Below, piece after piece: positions 44,758 to 52,126 of a DNA stretch of 64,000 nucleotides (its first letter is position 1; every line of letters starts with the position of its first letter). Origin of the DNA: Hungatella sp. (GTDB lineage Bacteria; Bacillota; Clostridia; Lachnospirales; Lachnospiraceae); contig JAAWHU010000001.1 in the NCBI GenBank assembly GCA_022796015.1, positions 1 to 64,000 on the forward strand, written 5' to 3'. Both the position numbers and the translations under genes were made by a program. A model generated the notes under the pieces. The model did not search any database. It was not told the origin of the DNA and saw only the letters and a list, made by a program, of their open reading frames with translations.

Positions 44758-45476
44758 AGTATCTTATCCTTTATATCCTCAACTTTTTTCAAAAACGAAT
44801 CCACCCGATCCTTGACTCCGAACCGCTCAAGCAGAAAGTCGATTAAATCTGCGGCCAGGTCAATATTGCGCACCAGTTCCGCCGGATTGGAGGCATTCTG
44901 TATCACACTGCTTTTTAGAGTAAGATTCATGGGCACTCCCACATAGTCCAGAAATTTAGGGCTCTTGAGACCATAGGTAGCCTCCACCTTGATGCTCTTA
45001 CCGATGACATAATTGGAGATGCTCACCCTGGCCTCTGTCTCCACCCCTGTCAAAAAGGATCTGCGGGAAAGCATCTGGGAGAGCTGCCCCTCCAAAAGCC
45101 CCTGTTCCTGCCTGTAATCAAATTTCCATTCATTATATAAATGTTCGGAATGTCTGGAGTAATAGTCCTCCATAGCCGAACTGAAATTTCTTCCGCTCTC
45201 AAAATCCACTGACGTAGAAAAAAGGGCTTCCTCATCGGCCCATACCTCATAACCCTGATAGGCCACCACCCTTCCGCCCATAATCGCCAGTTTTTCCACC
45301 TGAAATGTCAGGATACTCTCCTGATACTTCACCATGCCGAAATAGATCATGGCAAAGACCGTAAAGATCACAATGGGAAAGTAGATGGATGCCTCCACCA
45401 TGACCACTCCCGACTCATCGGCCCAACATTGTTTCATATGTTCTCCCAAGAACTTTCTCATACCTTTCCAGTACAT
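44754..45476 (-). CDS. TadE family minor pilin
   Basis: 240 aa. The N-terminal pattern CWADESGVVMVEASIYFPIVIFTVFAMIYFGMVKYQE (residues 17-53) is typical of TadE: a Glu at the +5-like position and a long hydrophobic helix. The outside part (60-240) contains a predicted amphipathic C-terminal helix (DLIDFLLERFGVKDRVDSFLKKVEDI). Probably processed by the prepilin peptidase and placed in the pilus base or tip. First gene after the flp terminator; ATG at 45476 has CGGGAG ahead. Confidence 0.85.
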   Translation of the reverse strand: MYWKGMRKFLGEHMKQCWADESGVVMVEASIYFPIVIFTVFAMIYFGMVKYQESILTFQVEKLAIMGGRVVAYQGYEVWADEEALFSTSVDFESGRNFSSAMEDYYSRHSEHLYNEWKFDYRQEQGLLEGQLSQMLSRRSFLTGVETEARVSISNYVIGKSIKVEATYGLKSPKFLDYVGVPMNLTLKSSVIQNASNPAELVRNIDLAADLIDFLLERFGVKDRVDSFLKKVEDIKDKIL

Positions 45477-45525
45477 ATGGTTCTCCCGTATATGATTGCT
45501 TTTTGCATGTTATCACCGCAATACG

Positions 45526-45563
45526 AAAAACCTAAAGGCCAGGCTTGACCCCCGGCCTTTAGG
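45526..45563 (-). terminator. Strong internal terminator directly after flp
   Basis: Ten-base perfect stem CCTAAAGGCC (45531-45540) with GGCCTTTAGG (45554-45563). On the minus strand it is followed by TTTTTCG. It sits 7 bp after the pilin stop inside the operon, so it probably reduces downstream transcription and raises the pilin share. Confidence 0.88.
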
Positions 45564-45570
45564 GAGTTAA

Positions 45571-45801
45571 TTAATTTCCTGCACCATTACTATCAACCCA
45601 ATTTGTTGCCTGGCCAAATACCTTAGTTACTAATCCCATTAACTGTTCCCTGAAGAGAGCGGCAACGGCTATCACGATTACGATGATTACCAAAATAGCC
45701 ACAATATCTGCAGCACCTTTCTCCTCGTGGAGCAGACGATCCACAAACCCATTCCATTTTGCCTTCGCATACAGCAAAGCCATATCCATTTTTTCAAACA
45801 T
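45571..45801 (-). CDS. flp: Flp-type major pilin (type IVb)
   Basis: 76 aa. Sequence MFEKMDMALLYAKAKWNGFV, then LLHEEKG, then AADIVAILVIIVIVIAVAAL: a basic leader ending in Gly, followed by the hydrophobic assembly helix of Flp1-type pilins. Likely cut after the Gly near residue 29 by TadV. Asp at +3 stands where many pilins have Glu at +5. Pilins of Gram-positive Tad loci have this short size. ATG at 45801 has AGGAGGAAAAAGAA upstream. It is flanked upstream by two GC-rich hairpins and downstream by a strong terminator. Confidence 0.9.
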   Translation of the reverse strand: MFEKMDMALLYAKAKWNGFVDRLLHEEKGAADIVAILVIIVIVIAVAALFREQLMGLVTKVFGQATNWVDSNGAGN

Positions 45802-45852
45802 TTCTTTTTCCTCCTGTAAACTATGTATTTTTATCATTTATACCCTAACGCA

Positions 45853-45880
45853 TGCCCGGCGGGCAGGCGCGCCCCGCGCG
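45853..45880 (-). repeat. Two tandem GC-rich hairpins upstream of flp
   Basis: Two perfect mini-hairpins sit side by side: TGCCC-GGC-GGGCA (45853-45865) and CGCGC-CCC-GCGCG (45868-45880), between the tadC stop and the flp start. They stand out from the AT-rich surroundings and have no T-run. Possible RNA processing or stabilising element. Confidence 0.6.
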
Positions 45881-45923
45881 AAAAGGTATCTAAAGCAGAG
45901 CATTTTCTGCCTTGCTTTCCACA

Positions 45924-46793
45924 CTACATGCCTCCTATAAACACCGGCACAAGAATCAGCATCAGGATGCCTCCGAAGATCATGGCGATAGGAAGAAGCA
46001 GCTTGGTTCCTGCAGTCTCCCCCTTCTGGCGCACCAGATTCTTCTTCTCCTCCCACATCTCCCTGGACATCTCCTCCAGGAAGTAGGACAGCTCCTGGTT
46101 GCCCTTCTGCATGTTCTGAATCAGGGTGGAGGTTACCTTCCTTATGGACCTTACGGAACACCGGTCCGCAAAGTTTCTGAACGCCTCTAAGTCCGAGGCG
46201 CCGTTGGCCATCTCCCCGGAAGCGATGCGCATCTCCTGATAGAGAGCCCTCTCTCCCGTCTGGGACACCTTCACCCATGCCTCCCTCATGACCATGCCGG
46301 AGTTAATGAGAAGGGCCATTTTAGATAAGACCTGGGGAAGATCCAAAAGCAGTTCCTCCCTCCGCTCCTCCAGCTTGTCGTTAATATCCTTCTCCAAGTA
46401 GCGTACCAGCAGCACCATGACGCAGATGCCAAGGAGCAGCATCATAGGGTTATCTGACATCGCCCCTAAGATCAGCACAAAGGGAAGAAGGGTCCATATG
46501 TAGGTAAAGGTGGCTCCCTTTATGACATAATAGTAATATTCCGCGTACTTCTGGCCCTTGATCTCGGAGATTTCCTTGATTCTGGCCCGCCCCTTCCTGG
46601 TACGCAGGTTGTATTTTACCTGATTCATGAATCCCATACCGATAAAGAACAGCTCCGGCATCCGGAATTCCTCTGAGGACAGGTTATCCGTATAGGCATG
46701 AAAGGTATTTTTATATTTCATATAGAGAAACAGCCAGAACAGTACAAAGGGAGTGGCGCATACCATCATTCCCAGCTGAAACCAGTTGATCAT
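45924..46793 (-). CDS. tadC: Tad pilus inner-membrane protein TadC (GspF family)
   Basis: 289 aa platform protein of the type IV pilus-like machine. Type II secretion F domain (about 115-250: LLLDLPQVLSKMALLINSGMVMREAWVKVSQ) with flanking membrane segments near 5-22, 100-140 and 262-285. Works with TadB as the membrane base on which TadA acts. 12 bp after tadB, with AGGAGGG ahead of the ATG. Confidence 0.9.
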   Translation of the reverse strand: MINWFQLGMMVCATPFVLFWLFLYMKYKNTFHAYTDNLSSEEFRMPELFFIGMGFMNQVKYNLRTRKGRARIKEISEIKGQKYAEYYYYVIKGATFTYIWTLLPFVLILGAMSDNPMMLLLGICVMVLLVRYLEKDINDKLEERREELLLDLPQVLSKMALLINSGMVMREAWVKVSQTGERALYQEMRIASGEMANGASDLEAFRNFADRCSVRSIRKVTSTLIQNMQKGNQELSYFLEEMSREMWEEKKNLVRQKGETAGTKLLLPIAMIFGGILMLILVPVFIGGM

Positions 46794-46805
46794 CCTTTTT
46801 CCCTC

Positions 46806-47639
46806 CTACAGCTTAATATCTACCAGCTTTAATCCCAGCACATAGGCCCCTGCAAAGATTCCCAGGGCTATAAACTTCACTGCCAGGTTGATCATGCTGT
46901 TGTCCGTCATACTGTCCCCCAGGCCTCTCATGGTGAACATAATGATAAAGGGCATAACCATCATAATATTCAGCTCGTTTCTGCTGGCGGCCACCATGGT
47001 CTGAATCTCCATCTCAATCTCGATCTTGTCGTTGATTACGCTTCTGGTCTCGCCTACAATCTGTTTTAAGTTGCCTCCCTTGCGGTTGCACACCTCGAAC
47101 ACATTGGCAAAGCTGTCCACATCATCCAGGCCGCTTCTGGCAGCAAAATTCAGAAGAAGATCTTCTATATTATAATTGTGCTGAAGACCTGCGTTGATCA
47201 TCTTAAGCTCCGCCACAATGTCCGCTTCCTCCCCGTAAAGGTTGGACATCTCGCTCTGTGCATCTGCAAATGCCCTGGATGTGGTCTGTCCCGCCGAATA
47301 GGAGGAGGTAAGGGTTTCTAAAAGATCCTTAAACTCCAGAAGCAGCTTTTTCAGCCTCTTTTTCTTCTGGTATTCTTCAAAGGGCTTCTGTAAAAACAGG
47401 GCTCCCCCCAAAGCTATGACCCCAGCGGCAATGAGGCTGTTAAAGAACACATAGCCGATGGCCACAGCGCCTGCCACCCCAAATCCTGCGGCCATAAACC
47501 GGTCCGCCAAGGTCATATGATAGATATGGTAGTCCTCTCCCAAGCCCATAATGCCCGGAATGGGCACATAGACCTCTTTCTGCTTTTTGGCCTTCTTCGG
47601 CTTCTTCTCCGCCTTAGGGGCCTTGTTCCTTCCAAACAT
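46806..47639 (-). CDS. tadB: Tad pilus inner-membrane protein TadB (GspF family)
   Basis: 277 aa partner of TadC. The head is strongly basic (APKAEKKPKKAKKQKEV), followed by paired membrane segments (about 52-85), the F domain (about 100-225: LLEFKDLLETLTSSYSAGQTTSRAFADAQ) and C-terminal membrane helices (230-277). The gene follows tadA by 17 bp. ATG has AAGGAG 13 bp upstream. Confidence 0.9.
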   Translation of the reverse strand: MFGRNKAPKAEKKPKKAKKQKEVYVPIPGIMGLGEDYHIYHMTLADRFMAAGFGVAGAVAIGYVFFNSLIAAGVIALGGALFLQKPFEEYQKKKRLKKLLLEFKDLLETLTSSYSAGQTTSRAFADAQSEMSNLYGEEADIVAELKMINAGLQHNYNIEDLLLNFAARSGLDDVDSFANVFEVCNRKGGNLKQIVGETRSVINDKIEIEMEIQTMVAASRNELNIMMVMPFIIMFTMRGLGDSMTDNSMINLAVKFIALGIFAGAYVLGLKLVDIKL

Positions 47640-47656
47640 CGTTATCTCTACGCTCC

Positions 47657-48898
47657 TTAGATTTCATCGTAATATCCCATCATTTTCAGCTTCATGTCGT
47701 TTCTCAGTTTATTCTTTGTCCGCTTTAGACTCCCGGAAACCTTGGTGAGTGTGCTGGTCTCATCCTCCTCAAACACATAGAGGGGATTGAGAATGATCTC
47801 ACCGTTCTCGTATCCGCAGACCTCCGTGATCTCCAGAGTCTTCCTGGACTTGTCCCTGAGACGGGACAGATGAACAATAATGTCCAAGGCAGAGGCAATC
47901 TGCTGTCTGATGGCTTCCAGGGGAAGACCTGCGGCCCCCTGAAGCACCATGGTCTCCAGACGGCTTAACATATCCTTGGTGGAGTTGGCATGGCCTGTGC
48001 TTAAGGACCCGTCATGGCCTGTGTTCATGGCCTGAAGCATGTCAAGGGCCTCGCCGCCCCGGACCTCCCCCACCACGATCCGCTCCGGACGCATACGCAG
48101 GGAGGATTTGATCAGATCCCGGATGGTAATCTCACCGCTTCCCGAGGCGTTGGCGTTCCTGGTCTCCAGGCTCACCAGGTTGTCGATGCCGGCGATCTGC
48201 AGCTCCGCCGAGTCCTCTATGGTGATGACACGTTCATCCCTGGGAATAAAGTTGGACACCGCATTTAAAAAGGTAGTCTTCCCGGAACCTGTACCGCCGC
48301 AGATAAAGATATTGTATTTGGCCTTCACAAAGGTCTCTAAGACTTTCGCCACTTCCGGCGTGATGGACTTGTACTTCAGAAGCTGCTCCACGGTCATAGG
48401 GGTCTTGGAAAACTTACGGATGGTCACCGTGGCCCCTTTCATGGCTATAGGCGGAAGCACCACATTGACACGGGAACCGTCAGGCAGACGGGTATCCACA
48501 ATGGGGTTGGCCTGGTTCACCTCACGTCCTGCCATGCCTACAATCTTCTGGATAATATCCTCCAGCCGGCGCTCATCTTCAAACTCTTTGTTCAGCTTCT
48601 GCAGCTTCCCCTTTTTTTCTATAAAAATATCCTTTGGCCCGTTGATCATAACCTCCGTGATATTGTCGTCCTTCATAATCAGATCCAGGATTCCGAAGCC
48701 GCGGATGGCGCTGAATACCTGTTCGCACACAGACACCCTCTGCTCCATGGACACGAAGCCATACTCGGCGCACCTCTGGTTCACTATAATCTGAATCTGA
48801 TTCTCCAGCTCCTCATCACTCATATTGCTCAACGGCAGATTGTCCGTCACATAATAATGGATGGAATCCACCAGCTTCTCAAGCTCTTCCTCGTTCAC
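47657..48898 (-). CDS. tadA: Tad pilus assembly ATPase TadA (CpaF type)
   Basis: 413 aa hexameric AAA ATPase of the type II/IV secretion family that powers Flp pilus assembly. Walker [20 protein letters not shown] (about 197-215), [12 protein letters not shown] (Walker B/Asp box), the [23 protein letters not shown] block and [15 protein letters not shown]is box. The N-terminal domain binds partners. The start codon is GTG (48898) with GGGGGAGATGCA upstream. 18 bp after tadZ. Confidence 0.96.
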   Translation of the reverse strand: MNEEELEKLVDSIHYYVTDNLPLSNMSDEELENQIQIIVNQRCAEYGFVSMEQRVSVCEQVFSAIRGFGILDLIMKDDNITEVMINGPKDIFIEKKGKLQKLNKEFEDERRLEDIIQKIVGMAGREVNQANPIVDTRLPDGSRVNVVLPPIAMKGATVTIRKFSKTPMTVEQLLKYKSITPEVAKVLETFVKAKYNIFICGGTGSGKTTFLNAVSNFIPRDERVITIEDSAELQIAGIDNLVSLETRNANASGSGEITIRDLIKSSLRMRPERIVVGEVRGGEALDMLQAMNTGHDGSLSTGHANSTKDMLSRLETMVLQGAAGLPLEAIRQQIASALDIIVHLSRLRDKSRKTLEITEVCGYENGEIILNPLYVFEEDETSTLTKVSGSLKRTKNKLRNDMKLKMMGYYDEI

Positions 48899-48916
48899 TG
48901 CATCTCCCCCCTATTC

Positions 48917-49984
48917 TCACAGTCCTTCAAAAACACCCTGCATCTCTTTGCCTATGTACTCAATAATCTCGTTGACCAAAGCATGCTTAATAGGCGGAAT
49001 CTTGCCCAGCACCGGAAGCTTCAGGCCCGGGATCTCCCGGCTGGACTTGCTGCTGCTGAATCGGTTGTAAAGCAGGGACATAACTCCTGTCACGTTCATC
49101 TGCATCTGTTCCTCCAGGATCCCTATGGCTTCCATGGTCCTGGCAAACTTGGTGTTGGAGGTCTCTGCCCCGTCCTGCACCAGGATTATCCGGTTCATGC
49201 GTCCTAAGATTTCCATAAATTCTTTGGATATCTTAAGATTCATGTCAATGACCACATAGTCATACGTCCTGCTGCTTCTCAAGGTGTCTAAGGTCTTTAT
49301 AATATCTTCATGGGTCAGCTCCAGCATGTACATGGAGGTGCTGCATGGTTCAAAGAAGCTGACGCCGCTTCGGTCTGTCCTTACGGTGCTCTCCATCTTG
49401 AGAAGCACATCTGCCCGCCGGCTTTTTAAGGCAAAGATCACATCCTCAAACCGGTAGTTGCCGCTGCCTGAAAAAAAGTCTGCAGAGCTTCCCATAGGTT
49501 CCAGGTTCAGATAAAGGGTCTTCTTTCCCTTGGAGGCATACTGTCTGGCGAGAGCCGCCCCAAAGGTGGAAGCTCCTGTGCCCCCGGAGCAGGATGTCAC
49601 CAGCACCAGATTGCCAAAGTATCCGCTTCCCGAACCGAAAGCAGCCCGATTGCCTCCCTCTGCATAGAGATCCAGAATATCTTTATAGATCAAATCCGGC
49701 TTTTTGAATTTGGCTATGGTTCTGACTCCGTCCTTTTCCGTCTCTGATGCATTGTCGCAGAGATACGCCGTCTTTCCATATTTCTCGGCTTCCTTGGCCT
49801 TCATGCCGAAATTCTCATCAATCAATATTACATCTGCCGAACCGGATGCCAGGTGATGTTCAAGCATTTGGGGGCTGGAAAAAGAAAAAATCTCCAGTTT
49901 GTCCAGATAGTTTTTTTCCAGAAAACGGACAAGATTATTCAGATAACGTTCATCATGTTCCCCGATTACCAAGCGGATCTGCAT
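48917..49984 (-). CDS. tadZ: TadZ/CpaE-like pilus localisation ATPase
   Basis: About 355 aa. N-terminal receiver-like domain (RLVIGEHDERYLNNLVRFL; VILIDENFGM) and a C-terminal MinD/ParA-like P-loop domain with an atypical Walker A (SCSGGTGASTFGAALARQ, lacking the usual Lys at GKS/T) and VIDMNLKISKEFMEIL. TadZ proteins place the pilus machine in the cell. ATG at 49984 is preferred because of ACAGGAGGAAAAGAC; an upstream start at 50053 has no site. First gene of the operon, about 80 bp downstream of the inverted-repeat element. Confidence 0.9.
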   Translation of the reverse strand: MQIRLVIGEHDERYLNNLVRFLEKNYLDKLEIFSFSSPQMLEHHLASGSADVILIDENFGMKAKEAEKYGKTAYLCDNASETEKDGVRTIAKFKKPDLIYKDILDLYAEGGNRAAFGSGSGYFGNLVLVTSCSGGTGASTFGAALARQYASKGKKTLYLNLEPMGSSADFFSGSGNYRFEDVIFALKSRRADVLLKMESTVRTDRSGVSFFEPCSTSMYMLELTHEDIIKTLDTLRSSRTYDYVVIDMNLKISKEFMEILGRMNRIILVQDGAETSNTKFARTMEAIGILEEQMQMNVTGVMSLLYNRFSSSKSSREIPGLKLPVLGKIPPIKHALVNEIIEYIGKEMQGVFEGL

Positions 49985-50064
49985 GTCTTTTCCTCCTGTT
50001 TTACCATTGATTCCTTTTGTGATTGGATTCCCATAGGGAGTTGTGAAACTCAAAACTTAGCGGA

Positions 50065-50218
50065 ATATTCTGACCATACATTACAGGAAAAGATATTTGC
50101 GCCATGGAAATGAGACCATAGAACACAGGAGGGCCTAACCCCGACTGGGTTCTGCCCTGCTGGGCTCATTGGAATGCCTGGTGCAGCAGGCTTTGGATGT
50201 AATGTATGGTCAGAATAT
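50065..50218. repeat. 154-bp element bounded by perfect 21-bp inverted repeats (candidate inverton)
   Basis: Left arm 50065-50085 begins ATATTCTGAC and right arm 50198-50218 ends GTCAGAATAT; all 21 positions are perfectly inverted. The 112-bp spacer has small internal hairpins (AACCC-CGACT-GGGTT; GCCTG-GTGCAG-CAGGC). It lies in the presumed leader of the Tad operon, 80 bp before tadZ and downstream of the promoter at 50294-50322. No direct target duplication abuts the arms. Best read as an invertible switch; a MITE or a long leader hairpin are the alternatives. Confidence 0.65.
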
Positions 50219-50293
50219 CCTCTTAACCTTAGCTTTCCCAATCACCTATTGGATTCCCATCACTTCTTTTCCACTTTTACATGGATCTAAGAA

Positions 50294-50322
50294 ATTATAT
50301 CATTTCTTTTTAGTAAAGTAAA
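50294..50322 (-). promoter_or_regulatory. Promoter of the Tad/kinase operon
   Basis: Minus-strand -35 TTTACT (50317-50322), 17-bp spacer, -10 TATAAT (50294-50299). Transcription would start about 300 bp upstream of tadZ and run through the inverted-repeat element. Confidence 0.75.
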
Positions 50323-50343
50323 CTACTTTCTACAAAGAAAGTA
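50315..50343. promoter_or_regulatory. Overlapping palindromes at the Tad promoter (candidate XRE operator)
   Basis: AAAGTA-AAC-TACTTT (50315-50329) overlaps TACTTTCT-ACAA-AGAAAGTA (50324-50343). The first covers the -35 of the Tad promoter. The XRE-type regulator gene starts 160 bp away in the opposite direction, so it is the obvious candidate binder. Confidence 0.6.
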
Positions 50344-50502
50344 ATCGGGCAAGGTATAAATTTTATTCTAACATGTCATTCTAAATTACAAACTATTTTG
50401 CTTCCCCGATTGACAGGTAACATCCTATCGCTTTTCCATCTACAATATCAGTATTACGTTCTACGAAACCACTAAATTGAACAGAAATGAGGTCGTCAGC
50501 AA

Positions 50503-50814
50503 ATGAATATCATGGAACGGATTGATGATTTGTGCAGACAGCATCATATGAGCAAATATCGTCTCTCCCAAATTACCGGCATCTCCCAATCTGCATTCTC
50601 TAAGATGGCCCGACAGCAATCCAGCCTATCCCTTGAGACGATTCAGCGAATCTGCGATGCTCTCGGAATTTCTTTGGCACAATTCTTTTCTGAATCTGAG
50701 GAATATCCTGATTTGACCCAACAGCAGAAGCAGCTTCTTTTCTTCTGGTCCCTGTTGGATGAAAAAAAGAGGAATTATACACTCCTTATGATTGAAAAAT
50801 TAAGGGATCTTTAA
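50503..50814 (+). CDS. XRE family helix-turn-helix regulator
   Basis: 103 aa. The HTH_3 domain fills residues 5-62: MERIDDLCRQHHMSKYRLSQ, then ITGISQSAFSKMARQQSSLS and LETIQRICDALGISLAQFF. A short C-terminal helical tail (SLLDEKKRNYTLLMIEKLRDL) may mediate dimerisation. Divergent to the Tad operon and next to palindromes over its promoter, so control of that operon is likely (inference). ATG at 50503 has ATGAGG 12 bp upstream. Confidence 0.9.
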   Translation: MNIMERIDDLCRQHHMSKYRLSQITGISQSAFSKMARQQSSLSLETIQRICDALGISLAQFFSESEEYPDLTQQQKQLLFFWSLLDEKKRNYTLLMIEKLRDL

Positions 50815-50833
50815 GGGGTTTCCTAATGAAATG

Positions 50834-50887
50834 AAAAAGAGGCGGCTGCATGGACATGTATTAATCACATGCCCATGCAGCCGCCTC
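50834..50887 (-). terminator. Long perfect hairpin after the Rpn-type remnant
   Basis: GAGGCGGCTGCATGG (50839-50853) pairs fully with CCATGCAGCCGCCTC (50873-50887), with an inner ACATGT/ACATG stem. On the minus strand it is followed by TTTTTCATTTC, a good terminator; it could also stop plus-strand reading from the XRE gene. Confidence 0.8.
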
Positions 50888-50934
50888 AAGTCAAGTATAC
50901 TCTATAGCAGCATTGCCTCCCATCGTCTGCAGGT

Positions 50935-51591
50935 TTACCCTAACTTTAATTCTTGGAGCTTTTCCCGAAATTCTTCTACGCTCATGTGCTTCCTGGCAGC
51001 GGCCTCCTTCATAGTCAGCACTCCATCCTGCACTAGCTCCAGCATGGTTTTAAATTCTCCCTCTTCTCTGCCTTGCTCTCTTCCCCTTTTCATCCCATCT
51101 TCCATCAACAGCTGTCCCAGCAGCGTCATCCTCATCATCTCCTTTACTTCTCTGATCTCCTTCTCATTCAATACCTTCATGGCCAGGGCGTATAGCACCG
51201 ACTCCACGGGCAGTACTTCCCTCTCCTCCAGTTTCCCCTGCTCCCTCTTTAGGATCTCCAGGCTCTTCTTGATTCTCACCGCCTGGCTTGTCTCGCCTTC
51301 CATTAGGGAGATTAAAAGCACCTTTAAAAGCTCCCCTCTCTCTAAATCTTCTCCTGCCTTCTGCTTGTCCTCCAGGGTACGGATTACTTCGTCTGCATTG
51401 TGATCCTTCATCCTCACCACACCGACCCGGTAGGGATTCATCTCATGATCCAGGCTGCTCTTTATAACCCTTACCTTGGAGGTACACAGCACATAGGTGG
51501 ACACCTCCACCTGGTACTGATAACTGAGAACTGCCTCATAGGCACGAAACCTCCTCAGGTCTTCCTTGTCTTTTGTTTTTCTTTCGTCTTT
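50935..51591 (-). pseudogene. Rpn/PD-(D/E)xK-type protein remnant lacking its N-terminus
   Basis: The frame is open from 51591 to the stop at 50935 but has only a GTG (51510) to start from, and in-frame sequence upstream of it is protein-like (KTKDKEDLRRFRAYEAVLSY) before a TGA. The C-terminal part (LLISLMEGETSQAVRIKKSLEILK; MTLLGQLLMEDGMKRGREQGREEG) matches the tail of Rpn-family recombination-promoting nucleases or transposase-like proteins from memory. The catalytic N-terminal third is absent. An AAAGGAGG-GTG pair at about 51596 opens a different frame, consistent with a frameshift. Non-functional remnant, or a short tail-only protein. Confidence 0.65.
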
Positions 51592-51819
51592 TCACAGAGC
51601 CTCCTTTGCAGGAGACATATCAGAAACTGTCTTTATTATATTGTTTTTTCTCTTGCCGGACAATGTATTTCTGCTGTTCTTTTCTATTTGTATTTCTTTC
51701 CTATGATCGTATCCGTTTTCCTTGGATTACTGCCTGATCTCAGGCGGATATTCAGATATTCTGCCGAATGGCAAAGGAAACCTTCCTATTAAATATTTCA
51801 TAAGTGTGATGACAGCTTC

Positions 51820-51850
51820 ATTCTACCATAGAAAAAGCTTGTATACAAGC
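51820..51850 (-). promoter_or_regulatory. Orphan promoter with a GntR-like palindrome
   Basis: Minus-strand -35 TTGTAT (51843-51848), 17-bp spacer, -10 TAGAAT (51820-51825). A perfect 14-bp palindrome GCTTGTATACAAGC (51837-51850) covers the -35; TTGTATACAA is typical of GntR/FadR-type sites. The next 220 bp on that strand hold no intact gene. Confidence 0.5.
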
Positions 51851-51947
51851 AATTTCTTTGCCCCCCGCGGCAGACACCCTGTTGCTGTTCACACCATGAT
51901 GAATCACTCTGCTGATTAGTCATGAGCCCATATAGTTATGGAGCCAA

Positions 51948-52051
51948 AGCATATGCCCCATTGCCCCAGGCAATTTAAAATGGGCATATGCTGTTACGTT
52001 CACAGGGCATCTGGGAACAGTAACGGCCGGCGCCAAAGGTGCGCCGCCGGC
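51948..52051. repeat. Cluster of three inverted repeats between the helicase gene and the remnant
   Basis: AGCATATGCCC/GGGCATATGCT (51948-51958/51982-51992) with an inner TTGCC-CCA-GGCAA; GTTACGTTC/GAACAGTAAC (about 51993-52024); GCCGGCG/CGCCGGC (52026-52032/52045-52051). The rest of 51600-52126 shows only the orphan promoter and no gene. Confidence 0.65.
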
Positions 52052-52126
52052 ACACGGCAGTTCCAAAGCCAGGCCGGCCTGAGCTTTAAACTGCACGCAC
52101 CATCGGCAATCTCCTTTCCGCCCTTC

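Noticed and set aside
45838..46278. Minus-strand frame of 146 codons over the end of tadC
   Set aside because: Shifted frame of tadC with Gly/Glu/Arg-rich shadow composition.
50065..50218. Target-site duplication expected if the inverted-repeat element were a transposon
   Set aside because: No direct repeat abuts the arms; a CTTAGC hexamer occurs on both sides (50056 and 50228) but at unequal distances, so it was not taken as a duplication.
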